Shown here piece after piece: positions 33,115 to 44,577 of a DNA stretch of 64,000 nt; position 1 is the first letter of the stretch, and the number at the start of each line of letters is the position of its first letter. Made by a program: the position numbers and the translations under genes. The notes beneath the pieces were generated by a model that was given only the letters and a program-made list of their open reading frames with translations, did no database searches and was not told the origin of the DNA. The DNA is from Anniella stebbinsi (Eukaryota > Chordata > Lepidosauria > Squamata > Anniellidae): assembly GCA_029215795.1 (NCBI GenBank), contig JARDYH010000007.1, positions 22,889,763 to 22,953,762 on the forward strand, read 5' to 3'.

Positions 33115-34736
33115 TATAACCCGCCTCTCCCTACGGATCGAGGCGGGGAACACAATACACATACAAACATGACAGAGTTAAAAAAATTAAAACAAGAGAC
33201 ACATCATTAAAACAGTTAAAATTCATCCGGATAGGCCTGCCGGAAAAGAACAGTCTTCACGACTCTCTTGAATTCGTGAAGATTGTCAGTTTGTCTAACC
33301 TCCTCTGGCAGACCATTCCATAGTCTGGGAGCCATAGAAGAGAAGGACCTCTGGGTAACACTCACCAGCCTAGTTCTGGCTGGCTTGAGTATGTTCTTCC
33401 CAGAGGACCTAAGAGTGCGGGGCGGATTGTACGGGAGAAGGCGATCCCGTAGGTAGCCTGGGCCCAAACCATGTAGGGCTTTAAAGGTAATAACCAACAC
33501 TTAATACTTCACCCAGAAACTGACCAGCAGCCAGTAAAGTGATTTTAAAACTGGTGTAATGTGGTCACCCCTAGGTGTACCGGTGACCAACCTGGCTGCC
33601 ATATTTTGAACAAGTTGAAGTTTCCGGACTAGGCACAAAGGTAGCCCTATGTACAGCGCATTGCAGCAGTCGAGCCTCAAAGTTACCAGTGCGTGCACTA
33701 CCATCTTTAGGTCTTCCAACTCTAGGAAGGGGCACAGCTGGCGTATCAGCCGAAGCTGATAGTAGGCACTCCTGGCCGTCGCATCAATCTGAGCTGTCAT
33801 CTGGAGCGACGGATCCAGGAGTACCCCCAAGCTGCGAACACAGTCTTTCGGGGGGGGGTGTAACCCCATCCAGAACTGGTTGACACACCTCCAAACCCAG
33901 GTTGGGGCCTTTGACAGCAAGCACCTCCATCTTGTCTGGATTCAGCTTCAGTTTGTTTTTCCTCATCCAGCCCATTACTGCCTCCAAGCATTCGTTCAGA
34001 GGAGACACACTATCATTAGCTGATGATGTTTTCGAAGGCATAGAGAAATATATTTGGGTGTCATCAGCATATTGATAGCACCCCGCCCCTTGCCTCCGGA
34101 TGATCTCTCCCAGCGGTTTCATGTAAATGTTAAACAGCATTGGGGAAAGAATGGCACCTTGCGGTACACCACATAGCAACTCCTTTTTTGAAGAGCAGCT
34201 ATCCCCAAGCATCACCATCTGGAGCCTGCCCAAGAGATAGGATCGGAACCACTGAAGCACAGTGCCCCCGATTCCCAATTCCCCCAGGTGCTCCAGAAGG
34301 ATACCATGGTCGATGGTATCGAAAGCCGCTGAGAGGTCCAGGAGTACCAACAGGGACACACTCCCCCTGTCGATACTAAGGCGTAGATCATCTACTAAGG
34401 CGACCAAAGCGGTCTCAACTCCGTATCCTGCTCTGAAGCCGGTTTGAAATGGGTCTAGAAAATCAGTGTCATCCAAGACTGCCTGGAGTTGAAAGGCAAC
34501 CGCTCTCTCGATCACCTTGCCCAAAAATGAAAGATTTGATACTGGCCTGTAGTTATTAAGGTCCAGGGGATCCAGGGAGGGCTTTTTTAGAAGCGGCCTT
34601 ACCACCGCCTCTTTTAAACATGATGGAAAGCTGCCCTCCCTGAGAGATGCATTAATAATATGTTGTAAATGTGATCTAACTGCCTCTCCTCCCTGGACGA
34701 CCAGCCAGGAAGGACAGGGATCGAGAGGGCAAGTCG
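33065..34736 (-). mobile_element. L2-group LINE inserted into CR1 (5'-truncated)
   Basis: On the minus strand it starts inside the polymerase N-terminal region (CPLDPCPSWLV) and runs through the reverse transcriptase and C-terminal region. The 3' end has the CCTCGATCCGTAGGGAGAGG terminus and a long (TTA)n-type tail at 33065-33113. It aligns closely with 39873-41545. The upstream part, including the endonuclease, is missing, as is usual for target-primed 5' truncation. No clear target duplication. Confidence 0.92.
33216..33920 (-). pseudogene. L2-group LINE ORF2, C-terminal half
   Basis: Two adjoining minus-strand frames (33501-33920 and 33216-33500) lie in the same phase and are split by a single TAA where the 40035-41804 copy has AAA (within AKYKVLVITFKALHG). 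They cover the region after the polymerase catalytic motif: DPSLQMTAQIDATARSAYYQ, QNMAARLVTGTPRGDHITPV and KALHGLGPGYLRDRL. They connect to the upstream polymerase frame (33784-34797) through a one-base frameshift at a nine-G run near 33850. The copy is inactive. Confidence 0.9.
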
Positions 34737-34797
34737 ACCTGGGACCCACAAGCAGGACATGGTGCAACAGCGCCATCCCACCCATGTTCCCCAGCAA
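33784..34797 (-). pseudogene. L2-group LINE reverse transcriptase (chimeric frame)
   Basis: The 337-codon minus-strand frame carries LLVLLDLSAAFDTIDHGILL (motif A with its Asp), GVPQGAILSPMLFNIYM (motif B) and YQYADDTQIYF (motif C, YADD catalytic pair). These place it in the L2/CR1 group of non-LTR reverse transcriptases. Its first 20 or so residues (MLGNMGGMALLHHVLLVGPR) come from the antisense CR1 sequence into which the LINE inserted, so the start is an artefact of the junction at about 34736. The final 25 or so residues are out of frame after the nine-G run. Not a functional protein. Confidence 0.92.
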
Positions 34798-35025
34798 TTG
34801 GTCTATATGGGCTTACTGCCTCTGAGGCTGGAAGGACCACATAACCATCGGGAATAGTAGCCCTTGATAGCCTTCTCCTGTGGGGATTTATCCACCCCCC
34901 TTTCAAAGCCATCCAAATTGGTGGCCATCACTACATCTTGTTGTAGTGAATTCCATAGTTGAACTACGTGCTATGTGAAGAAGTAATTCCTTTTCTCTGT
35001 CCTGAATCTCCAAGCTACACGCATC
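34737..35025 (-). mobile_element. CR1-type LINE 3' region, proximal part (interrupted)
   Basis: CCACAAGCAGGACATGGTGC, GGCTTACTGCCTCTGAGGCT and TGATAGCCTTCTCCTGTGGG follow the order seen at 50440-50700, up to CTGTCCTGAATCTCC. With 32984-33064 it forms one CR1 fragment split by the L2 insertion. Confidence 0.85.
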
Positions 35026-35029
35026 ATTA

Positions 35030-35195
35030 GACATTCTGGGTGTCTTTTCGGAAACAACAAAACAGTTGAATTTTAAGATGTTTGACTGTTATTTTAATAA
35101 TGTATTAGTTTTATATGTTTTAAATCATTTGTTTTATATGTTGTTCCCCACCTCGATCCAGAAGGAGAGGCGGGTAATAAATAAATTATTATCAT
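35030..35195 (+). mobile_element. L2-group LINE 3' terminus, sense
   Basis: TTTTAATAATGTATTAGTTT..., then CCTCGATCCAGAAGGAGAGG and CGGGTAATAAATAAATTATT. This is the same terminus as the two longer copies, reading in the opposite direction. Only the 3' untranslated end is present. Confidence 0.8.
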
Positions 35196-35564
35196 TATGC
35201 ACAAAAGCTATCCTGTACATTTCATGCTTGGACAGCTTATAAGAACATCCTCTGTGGTGAGGAATTTTCTTTCTCATAGACAGAACAGCTCCCCTCATCT
35301 CTCCTCCTCAGTAAAAGAAAGGACACAGCGTGGCGAGAGCTTCGTCGCAGCCTAGGAAGTGCCCAACAAAGTTGCAGGGTTGCCGATCGTTCCTAGCGAG
35401 CTGCCATTGTGTGCAACAGCGGTGGCTCAGACACTTCCAGGTAAGTGATGTTGTGGAACTGGCACCGTAAAGGGCCCTTTTACAACTTTACAAGCTCGCT
35501 TGCCAACCCGTCCTTGCAAAGAGGGAAGAACGAGGCATGGGTCTCCTGCCCCTGCTGCCTGTCA
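35196..35564. other. Unassigned
   Basis: A GC-richer patch with CGTCGCAGCCTAGG near 35340. No family or gene could be named. Confidence 0.4.
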
Positions 35565-35715
35565 AGAATATTTTTAGGATGTTTTTTAGGATGTTTTATT
35601 GCTATTTTAATAATGTACCATGTTTTTAATCAGTTTTCTGTATTTTATCATATTTTATATTTACTGCTGTTCCCTTCCTCGATCCAAACGGAGAGGCAGG
35701 TAAGAAATAAATGTA

Positions 35716-35747
<32 letters not shown>

Positions 35748-35748
35748 T
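35565..35748 (+). mobile_element. L2-group LINE 3' terminus, sense, with (ATT)n tail
   Basis: ATGTTTTATTGCTATTTTAA, CCTCGATCCAAACGGAGAGG and an (ATT)n tail at about 35718-35745. Same subfamily terminus as 35030-35195. Confidence 0.8.
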
Positions 35749-38700
35749 AGGTGCCTTCCTTGCAAGGAAAACGACCATGAAGGCTTGACAGGCAGCTGGA
35801 GCTCACCTCATCACCTAATTCTCCCCTTCTTTCCTGTAACGTTGTGCAAATGGCCCCTTTAACAGCTGTAATTTATGCAATATTTGAGATATGAAAATCC
35901 CTGAGCTGCCATTTTCACGCAAAATGGCAGTTAACTTAGGGACCGGGTGTCTCCCAGACCTTCTCGGTGAGCGTGGGGCTGCTTGCTGAGCAGGTCTGGG
36001 TGAGTGCGGAGGTTCAGCTAGCGGGTCCGCCGGACTCCACCCCCTTCCCAGGCTCTCATGACTTCCCTAGTTACCTGTTCATTTTTGAGATGGGAGGAAG
36101 GGGCACCACCTACTCTGATAAACAGCCCTGGGATGACACCTCCTGATTCCAAGGAACCGGAGCAACTACAGCATCAAGCTGAGAGGTGTGTGTAAGCTTT
36201 TCTTTGCTTTTATTATCGGCATATTTTTTCTTTCACAAAAGTGTGGATGAGTCCTATCCGTACCTTTGAACCTGCTTAATGAGATTCCTGGCTGGATCGG
36301 GCTGCAGGTTTAAGATACCAGCTCACCGATCACTGTTGCTGAAATTAGTAGAGAAATGGGTAAGGATGAATGAAGTCTGGCTGCACACTCATCCAGCACT
36401 TGCAGGAGCTGAGCAGCCAGCTTTCCCACTTCTCCAATGACCGAAGTCCAACCTGCAGAAAGGCAGTTCCCAGTGGACATGCCGGGTGGAATAACTATGC
36501 AGTGCAGCCAGGGGGTGTGGCCCCACCCCTATGATATCTGGGTGTGTGGTCCTTCCCCTTTGACACCATTCAGCCCTCAAAGGCTTCAGTGGGATTTGTC
36601 TGCCCCCACAACCTGATTTGAGTTGACCATCCGTCACTTCGGACTACACCTTAATTTGCTCTGTATTATAGGGAATGGGCAAACGGCAGAGTTCATCAGA
36701 GGATGAAAGAAAGGCATAATCTGTTCCGATTTTGACCTAAAGTAAATGAAATGAGGTGATTATTTCTCCAACAGAGAAATACAGATAGCTAGCTGTGCTG
36801 CATCCAGCCAGGGATTTGATAATACACATAGTTGTCACAAAGGACCATTCACAGAAATGGATACCAATTGTGGTGTTCTTTAATTTTTTAAAGCAAGTGT
36901 GTACAACCCCCTTCCTCCTCCCCACCAAAACTCTCCCCTGTTGCCAAGAAGCAGCTGGCACCACTGTTTCTCCACTGCTAGTGGTAATATGGAAATTGCC
37001 ATGCTTGTGGGAGAGGCACCAGTAGTAGTAGTAGTAGTAGTAGAACCTGGTGAACCAGCAGTAGATAGTATCACTCATCCACACAACTAATGGTGCTAGG
37101 AAGCAGCTATTCCCATTGGAGTCACCAGGAGGATCAACCAGCACCTCTCTTGATGCACCACCATTAGTGATAGCAGCCACTGAGAGCAGGAGGAGGAGAA
37201 GGAGGAATGCTCCTCCGTCTCCTGGCAACTCTGCAGCAGAGGGCATTGATGCTTCCATGCTGCTGAAGGTGGCATGAGACCCGAAATGCCCATAGGGGTC
37301 ATTTAGGGATGGGGTTGCTCTTCTCTGAGCAACCCCTGAAGCAGCCAACTCACTGCAGCAATCATGCATGCTCATAAGTGTGTGTGTTTTCATGCACACG
37401 CATCTGCATGTGTGCTTTGATGGTCAGGTATGCATGCATGGCCCCACTCTCCCTGACAAAGTGTGGCACAACCCTCAGGATCTAAAGGGAGGTGTGCCTC
37501 TGAATTAAAGGATACATTTACATTTGAGAAGTGTGTGCATAGTAAAGTTTTCCATGCCAAAGGGGCTACACTTCTGAAATTCTTACTGGTTCACAAAATG
37601 AGCACGTAAGATGAACTTTAGATAGAACCAAAGATGGGATCGTAAAACCATTCCGAAATTGAAAAGGTCACCCCATCAAGCATCCTAAGTGAGTGATTTT
37701 GTAGGTCCAGAGGCAAGTTGCTCAGAGACACCCACGCTGCCTCAAGCGTCTGCTGGTAAGGCAGATGGTACAGCTTGGTGCAATATTTTCTGACATTCCT
37801 TGTACTTTACTGCATACAGTTTATGGCAAAAGAAAAGGGAGAGTCATTCTTTTTTAAAAATTCCTTATCTTTTATTGGCTACAAATGTTCGATTATGTCC
37901 TTTGAAAAAAAAATCTTCCAGGAAGAGAGGTGTTTAGTTAAACTCATTTTATATACAGTAATTGCTAGATATTAGTTTTTACTGTGGAAATCTGATCCCT
38001 ACACATGCTGGATTTCAATTTGCGGTTTTTTTTTTAAAAAAACCCACTTATTTCAAAGCTGTGCCCTATTACAAATTCTCTTCATCCTGTTCAGTATTTG
38101 AAATAATATCTGAAATGTTTAAAGGTCAAACTCATCAAGCAGTGACAAGTGGAGTGTAGAAATCTGGAATGCCAGGCCTGCTGAAAACTGGGCATCTGCT
38201 CTAGCTCACATATTTCTGTTGTTCTCTATTGATGGATGAATCTGTCAGTTTCACTTTCTAATAAAAACAATGACAATGACAATGACAATAATAATAGAAA
38301 AATACATACCACTGGCTATGGAAGTTAAAGAACTATGACAACAAGAACAGGTTCCGTTCGTCAGATCACTCAGTGGCATCACATCAAAAACTATTCAGAA
38401 AACCTTCAGAAACTGGGCCTACCAAAATGCCTCCACACCAACATCCTGAAAGCAGTCATGCTCAAAACATGTTCAGTAGTAAGGAAGTTTCTGAGTCAGT
38501 TTCTGAGTCAGTAAAGGACTGCATGGCTTGGCAGAGCCCATCATGTCCATCTGGGGGGAAAAACCCCACCACGAGTGAGAAAAGAGAGATGATGATGATT
38601 TCCACCCATTTATGAAGACGTTTGTGAATTATTGGAAATTCTTATAAAAATAATCAAGACTGAACAAAGTTCTCCCCCATTACACTGCTCAAATTCAACA

Positions 38701-39073
38701 GGTATAACCATTTTTGCTATGAAGTGGAATATGTTGTGCCTGACTGCCATGAAGCTGTTGAATATGAGGAATTTGAATGACAAGAAGAGGCAGCTTCCTA
38801 ATTCAGCACCACAAAGGTGGTTGAACAGCCAGACATTCACACAGAGACTTTTAAGAATTAAGCACTCGAGAGACCTTCTGCCTTGATAGACAAATCTGCC
38901 CATTTTGCTTTCTTCCACATATATTAAAATGGATATGGAAGAAATCTCAATTTCTTTCTGTCCTGTTCATGAAGAAATCTGCAGATATTGGTAAGTTCTT
39001 AAGAAAGAGTGAGGCTCAACATTTTCATCCATCCCAGTTAAGGTGGGAATTCTCACCCAATTCCCATTGTCAA
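35749..39073. other. Long intergenic stretch, unassigned
   Basis: (GTA)n at about 37020-37043 and short (ACAATG)n-like words near 38270. The 220-codon minus-strand frame at 36737-37399 is the longest here but includes a run of Tyr from the GTA triplets, has no recognisable domain and overlaps frames on the other strand, so I do not call it a gene. A short duplication GTTTCTGAGTCA lies at about 38487-38511. Confidence 0.45.
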
Positions 39074-39194
39074 GGGCAGGATCTACACTACTGCTTTAAA
39101 GCGGTTTATAACAGTAGTGACAACTGTTGGGGCCCAGGACATACTCCACATACAGTTTTCAAAGTGTCATATCCTGTTTGGTGTAGATCTGGCC
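39074..39194. mobile_element. GATCTACAC-family MITE, copy (about 121 bp)
   Basis: GGGCAGGATCTACACTACTG at the left and GGTGTAGATCTGGCC at the right are inverse ends. The interior CAACTGTTGGGGCCCAGGAC matches, inversely, the copies at 46377-46503 and 57097-57229. No clear target duplication. Confidence 0.75.
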
Positions 39195-39872
39195 AAAGTT
39201 CCCCAAAACCAGTGGAAGAAGAGAGTAGACAAGAACACTCCGGGATATGTGTATAAGCCAAACCTGAGTTTATCAAAGTTCTCCAAATTCCACCTCAAAG
39301 CTCCTTTCATCTCATGTCTGTATCGGATTGTGAACTTTGCTTCTTCTTTTTGTTTTGGCATGGAAATTCATGTATATTTTCAGATATATTCCCCCCCCCC
39401 AAAAAAAAAACCCCTATGCATCAGTCGTGTGCATGATTGAAATGTTCACATTCTTCTCCCATTGATTAAAGCCCTTTAAATGCATTTTTGAAACGTACAC
39501 ACGTTTTCATGGCCATTTGTTTTCAAATTATGCATGGTAACAACCATTTATTTGATCCACTTATCACATTGCATGCTCAGAAATGCATAGACTTCAACTG
39601 TGGATTGTGTCTATGTTCAGTCCTAAAGGTGCAAACTGAGTAAGTTTTGATTTAAAAACCCATCTGAAACTTATTTTTCATACATCTCTATGTGCACATA
39701 AATTACATGTTATGTTCCTGGAGAGGAGAAAAGCAGGTGGATACCTTTTAAGTGAGGAATGGAAGAACCTGATATTAACAGCACCACATGTGGTCAGCTG
39801 TGGATTGGTGAGGTAGAGAGTTCAATGGGAATGCCCTGCTTTAAACACAATTGCAGGTGAAAGGAAGGGGGA
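39195..39872. other. Intergenic; TGCAAAT-type words
   Basis: A C/A homopolymer pair at about 39390-39410. No gene recognised. Confidence 0.45.
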
Positions 39873-39876
39873 AATA

Positions 39877-39913
<37 letters not shown>

Positions 39914-42752
39914 TTTATTTGTAGCCCGCCTCTCCCTCCGGATCGAGGCGGGGAACAACAACAATATAAAACATAAAAATCACAACAGTTAAAAAAAATT
40001 AAAAACAAGAGAAAAATACAACATTAAAAACATCTTAAAATTCAACTGGATAGGCCTGTCGGAAGAGAACAGTCTTCATGACTCTCTTAAATTCATGAAG
40101 ACTGTCAATTTGTCTAACCTCCTCCGACAGACCATTCCATAGTCTGGGAGCGATGGAAGAGAAGGTCCTCTGGGTAACACCCGCCAGCCTAGTTCTGACT
40201 GGCTTGAGTAAGTTCTTCCCAGAGGACCTAAGTGTGCGGGGCGGATTGTACGGGTGAAGGCGATCCCGTAGGTACCCTGGACCCAAACCATGTAGAGCTT
40301 TAAAGGTAATAACCAACACTTTATACTTCGCCCGGAAACTGATTGGCAGCCAGTGAAGCAATTTTAAAACTGGTGTAATGTGATCACCCCTAGGTGTACC
40401 GGTGACCAACCTGGCTGCCATATTTTGAACAAGCTGAAGTTTCCGGACTAGGCACAAAGGTAGCCCTATGTACAGCGCATTGCAGAAGTCGAGCCTCGAA
40501 GTTACCAGTGCGTGCACTACCGTCTTTAGGTCTTCCAACTCTAGGAAGGGGCGCAGCTGGCGTATCAGCCGAAGCTGATAGTAGGCACTCCTGGCCGTCG
40601 CATCAATCTGAGCTGTCATCTGGAGCGACGGATCCAGGAGTACCCCCAAGCTGCGAACACAATCTTTCAGGGGGGATGTAACCCCATCCAGAACTGGTTG
40701 ACACACCTCCAGACCCAGGTTGGGGCCTTTGACAGCAAGCACCTCCGTCTTGTCTGGATTCAGCTTCAATTTGTTTTTCCTCATCCAGCCCATTACCGCC
40801 TCCAAGCATTCATTCAGAGGAGACACACTATCCTTAGCTGACGATGTTGTCGAAGGCATAGAGAAATATATTTGGGTGTCATCAGCGTATTGATAGCACC
40901 CTGCCCCATGCCTCCGGATGATCTCTCCCAGCGGTTTCATGTAAATGTTAAACAGCATTGGGGAAAGGATGGCACCTTGTGGTACACCACATAGCAGCTC
41001 CTTTTTTGAAGAGCAGCTATCCCCAAGCATCACCATCTGGAGCCTGCCCGAGAGATAGGATCGGAACCACTGAAGCACAGTGCCCCCGATTCCCAATTCC
41101 CCCAGGCGCTCCAGAAGGATACCATGGTCGATGGTATCGAAAGCCGCTGAGAGGTCCAAGAGTACCAGCAGGGACACACTCCCCCTGTCGATACTAAGGC
41201 GTAGATCATCTACTAAGGCGACCAAAGCGGTCTCAACTCCGTATCCTGCTCTGAAGCCGGTTTGAAATGGGTCTAGAAAATCAGTGTCATCCAAGACTGC
41301 CTGGAGTTGAAAAGCAACTGCTCTCTCGATCACCTTGCCCAAAAATGGAAGATTTGATACTGGCCTGTAGTTATTAAAGTCCAGGGGATCCAGGGAGGGC
41401 TTTTTTAGAAGCGGCCTTACCACCGCCTCTTTTAAACATGATGGAAAGCTCCCCTCCCTGAGAGATGCATTAATGATATGCTGTAGATGTGATCTAACTG
41501 CATCTCCTCCCTGGACGACCAGCCAGGAAGGACAGGGATCGAGAGGGCAAGTCGTCTTCCTCACACATCCAAGTACCTTGTCCACGTCCTCGGTACTCAC
41601 TAACTGAAACTGATCAAGTGTTATCCTACTCGCGGAGTCACTGGACACTCCACTGTCAACCTCTGCTATAACAATGGCATCTAAGTCGGCTCTTATCCGA
41701 GAGATTTTATCTGAGAAATGATCGTTAAAGGCATCACAGCGAACTGCCGAAGGCTCTAAAATCGGATTCAGGGGAGAAGGAGCCTGAGTTAGACCCCTCA
41801 CCACCCTGAACAGTTCTGCTGGATGTGAATTCGCAGACGCAATGCATGCAGAGAAGAAAGCTTTCTTCGCTGCACTATTGCCACTCCATAGAAACGAAGA
41901 TGTTCTCTATGTCGTGTCTTGTCAGATATAAGTCGAGTTTTCCGCCATCGGCGCTCCAGTTGTCGTCCTTTCCACTTCAACTCCCTGAGGTCTTCCGTAT
42001 ACCAGGGCGCCCTATTAGAAGCGGGCCGGAGAGGACGTTTGGGGGCGATCGTGTCGATAGCCCTAGTTAGGTCTTGATTCCATCTATTGACCAGGGCTTC
42101 TACAGGATCGTCGACGATACCAGCCATGGAACCCTCCAAGGCTTTCTGGAATCCAGCAGGATCCATCAGCCTTCGAGGGCGGACCATCTTAATTGGTCCG
42201 CCACCCCTGCAGGGACGGGTGGTAGCCGTGATACTAACCCTGACCAGAAAATGGTCTGTCCATGACAATTCGGAGGTATTCAGTACCTCCGCCCACAGAT
42301 CCGTCTGTTCGGAACTGAAAACAGCATCGATAGTGTGACCTGCTGAATGTGTGGGTCCAGAGACCAATTGGGATAGGCCCATGTTTGTCATGGATGCCAT
42401 GAACTCCCGAGCCCCACCTGACAAACTGGCCTCGAATGGGATGTTGAAATCGCCCAGGACCAAGAGCCTGGGCGAATCCAACACCAGCTCCGAGACCAGT
42501 TCTGTGAGCTCGGCCAGGGAGTCTGACAGGCAGCGGGGTGGCCGGTACACTAACAGAATCCCTAGTCTATCCCTGGTCTTCAGACTCAGGTACACACACT
42601 CGATGTGATTCAGTTGCCGGACAAGATGTCTGGTCAGGTTAAGATGATTTTTGTAGACCACAGCTACTCCGCCCCCCCGCCCACTTTCCCTCACCTGCTC
42701 ACTAACACAGTACCCAGCTGGGAGAGCCTGAGCCCATATCGGGCCATTGTCA
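39873..42752 (-). mobile_element. L2-group LINE, best preserved copy (about 2.9 kb)
   Basis: Minus-strand element with part of the apurinic-type endonuclease, the whole reverse transcriptase and the C-terminal region. The 3' untranslated end has the CCTCGATCCGGAGGGAGAGG terminus and an (ATT)n-type tail at 39876-39914. It is 5'-truncated inside the endonuclease at about 42752, and one frameshift separates the two reading frames. Otherwise the long polymerase frame is intact, so the insertion is relatively young. The 33065-34736 copy is a close relative. Confidence 0.93.
40035..41804 (-). pseudogene. L2-group LINE ORF2: reverse transcriptase and C-terminal region
   Basis: This is a 589-codon minus-strand frame. 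It copies LINE RNA into DNA at the genomic nick (target-primed reverse transcription, inferred from the family). Order: a linker (DAFNDHFSDKISRIRADLDA), a conserved CPLDPCPSWLV block, RT finger (PLLKKPSLDPLDFNNYRPVS), motif A (LLVLLDLSAAFDTIDH), motif B (GVPQGAILSPMLFNIYM), motif C (YQYADDTQIYF) and a thumb-like KLKLNPDKTEVL. The C-terminal region has KALHGLGPGYLRDRL. The frame remains open about 90 bases upstream of 41804, so the apparent start is not a true one. It is separated from the endonuclease by a frameshift at about 41800-41895 and lacks a promoter, so it is probably inactive. Confidence 0.93.
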
Positions 42753-42769
42753 ATAAAGAGACAAGACAA
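41798..42769 (-). pseudogene. L2-group LINE ORF2: truncated endonuclease domain
   Basis: A 323-codon minus-strand frame. WAQALPAGYCVSEQVRESGR and GGGVAVVYKNHLNL begin the recognisable part, about 10 residues in. LLVLGDFNIPFE carries the Asp/Asn pair of the APE-like endonuclease and SWTDHFLVRVS its C-terminal Asp-His motif (TDH rather than SDH). The N-terminal part with the catalytic Glu is missing because of the 5' truncation, and the first residues come from the flank. The last 30 or so residues (after VAIVQRRK) are out of frame relative to the polymerase. Confidence 0.9.
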
Positions 42770-43560
42770 GTATGTATGATATCAAATTTGGGCCACATTT
42801 ATTGAAGATCTGCAAAGGGAAACTGGGTGGGCTCTAAACTATGCCAGCAACTAGCTAAGTGTTTTACACTGGGTGAAGCATTCTATGCCTGGAGACTGGC
42901 ATCTGGGTGATCGCCACCCCCAGGCCTACCCCTTTTGGGGAGGGGAAGCCTTCCTGTGTCACTCTCCCTCGGGCCCAAAACACCTAGTGGAGTGAGGTGA
43001 GTCGGCCTCACAGGTAAGCCTTATCCCCCCATTGGAGCTGCAAAACCCTCAGCAGAAGGCCTCAGGCACCACCTGTCACCAAACAAGAGTGCCACAGAAT
43101 GGTCACCATCCCTTTCCTCAAAGCATGCCCACCCTACCAGCCTCAGCTAAATGTGACCAAAGTAAATGAATTAAAATATATTGCAATTCCTAAGATACTC
43201 TCTCCCCAGTTACAGTGTGAAGTAGGCGAAATGACACATAGCCATGTCCAAGCCATCTATGAGCCAAAAATTCCTACTCGACCACCAATAGGATGGCCAG
43301 GTAAACCCACACTGCTTACAGAGAGGGAGGGAGCTGCGCCGAGAAGAGGCTGAGCGGTTTGGGCGCAGCCACCCCGCCCGTGGCCTGTGGCGCGACCTGA
43401 TCACTCCAATAGCGATCGGGGATGTTTCTTTCTCCCACTCGCCCGCAATAGCCTCCTCACAGCCAGGCAAGCCGGACATGGGGGAAGGGCCCTCCTGGGC
43501 CATGGAAGGTGGTTGTATCCTTAGATTTGTATCCTTAGATGGAAAGAACAAACCATGCAT
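42753..43560. other. Unassigned, GC-richer block next to the LINE
   Basis: On the minus strand there is a CAATAAATGTGG signal (about 42800) and a GC-rich region at 43330-43410. The arrangement resembles 15740-16460, and both share AAATTCCTACTC and GAGAGGGAGGG words, so the two may be copies of one unrecognised repeat. No frame with known domains. Confidence 0.3.
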
Positions 43561-44433
43561 GCATGCTCACAGAGATATACACACAACAAAGTTTCTGTTC
43601 CAATGCAGGGTTTATTCAAACAGTATTGGCACTGTTAAATTATTACTTGGATTATGAAAACGTTTTAAGAAATAAGCCAAGGGTTATGCTTTTTGATCTG
43701 CTGAGAAAGAATAAAATCAATAACCCATTTAAAATGTATTACAGAGCATGTGTGTGTGAAAGAGAAATAATTTATATAGCATTTTCTGTGAGTTACATGA
43801 TGGCTAAACTAATGGTCATTGCTGTAAATGATAGTGGAGAAAACAATCCATACAAAATTAAATAAAGACTTGCAATGTATGATTTTGCTGCCGGCAGTCT
43901 AAAAAGGATTTTCTTGTTCCTCACCCATAAGAGTTGGGGTTCTATCAAGAAAACTTCCCTACATGTCATACATCATTTCAAAGAGACATATATAGCCTGG
44001 GAACTGCTCTAAGGCAGCTGCAAGCAAGTGTCACTTTGAGTTAAATGCATTATTAAACTGTTGGGGAATTTCACATCAGGGGTCATTAATCTATGCTAAA
44101 TTGGGTCAAAAGCCTGTGCACATGGACAGATAAATGAGAGAGGAGAACAAAATTCTCCCTTGGGAACTCTTTCATTGACAATCTCACTAAGTTTGTGTTA
44201 TTATTTTTCCTTGGTAAAACAGGAAGAGTGGGTAGGAAGAAAGTCAGGACAAACTATTGGAAGAAAGGAAGGAATATTTATAAATATTGCCATTCATAAG
44301 AGTCCTCACATTTAGATTAAATTTCTGCAGAAGTTCCTCATTCTTCCTTTAATATTACTTATTTAATAATAGGTATTACTGAGTAATAGTACCTAGAAGT
44401 TATGAAGCACATTTCAGATTCAAAGTTCTGATG
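43561..44433. other. Intergenic, no gene seen
   Basis: The 108-codon frame at 43539-43865 has no recognisable domain. AT-rich, repeat-poor. Confidence 0.45.
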
Positions 44434-44441
44434 GTATAGGG

Positions 44442-44577
44442 CAGGGACGGGTAATTTGTGTCCCTCTAGGTGTTTTGGCCTAAAATTACAACCTTCCTTC
44501 ACAACTTGCTATGCTGGCTAGGGCAGAGGAGAGTTGTAAGCCAGAACATCAGGAGGATCACAAATTGCCAACCCCTG
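44442..44577. mobile_element. 136-bp hAT-type MITE, CAGGGAYGGG family
   Basis: CAGGGACGGGTAATTTGTG at the left is inverse to CACAAATTGCCAACCCCTG at the right. The exact 8-bp repeat GTATAGGG flanks it (44434-44441 and 44578-44585). The interior has the CTATGCTGGCTAGGGC word. Non-coding; mobilised in trans if at all. Confidence 0.88.

Noticed and set aside
33784..34797. Possible host gene with an intact 337-codon frame
   Set aside because: The content is L2-group reverse transcriptase and its N-terminus is antisense CR1, so it is a chance chimeric frame.
36737..37399. 220-codon minus-strand open frame
   Set aside because: It includes a poly-Tyr run from the GTA triplets, overlaps opposite-strand frames and has no recognisable domain or splice context.
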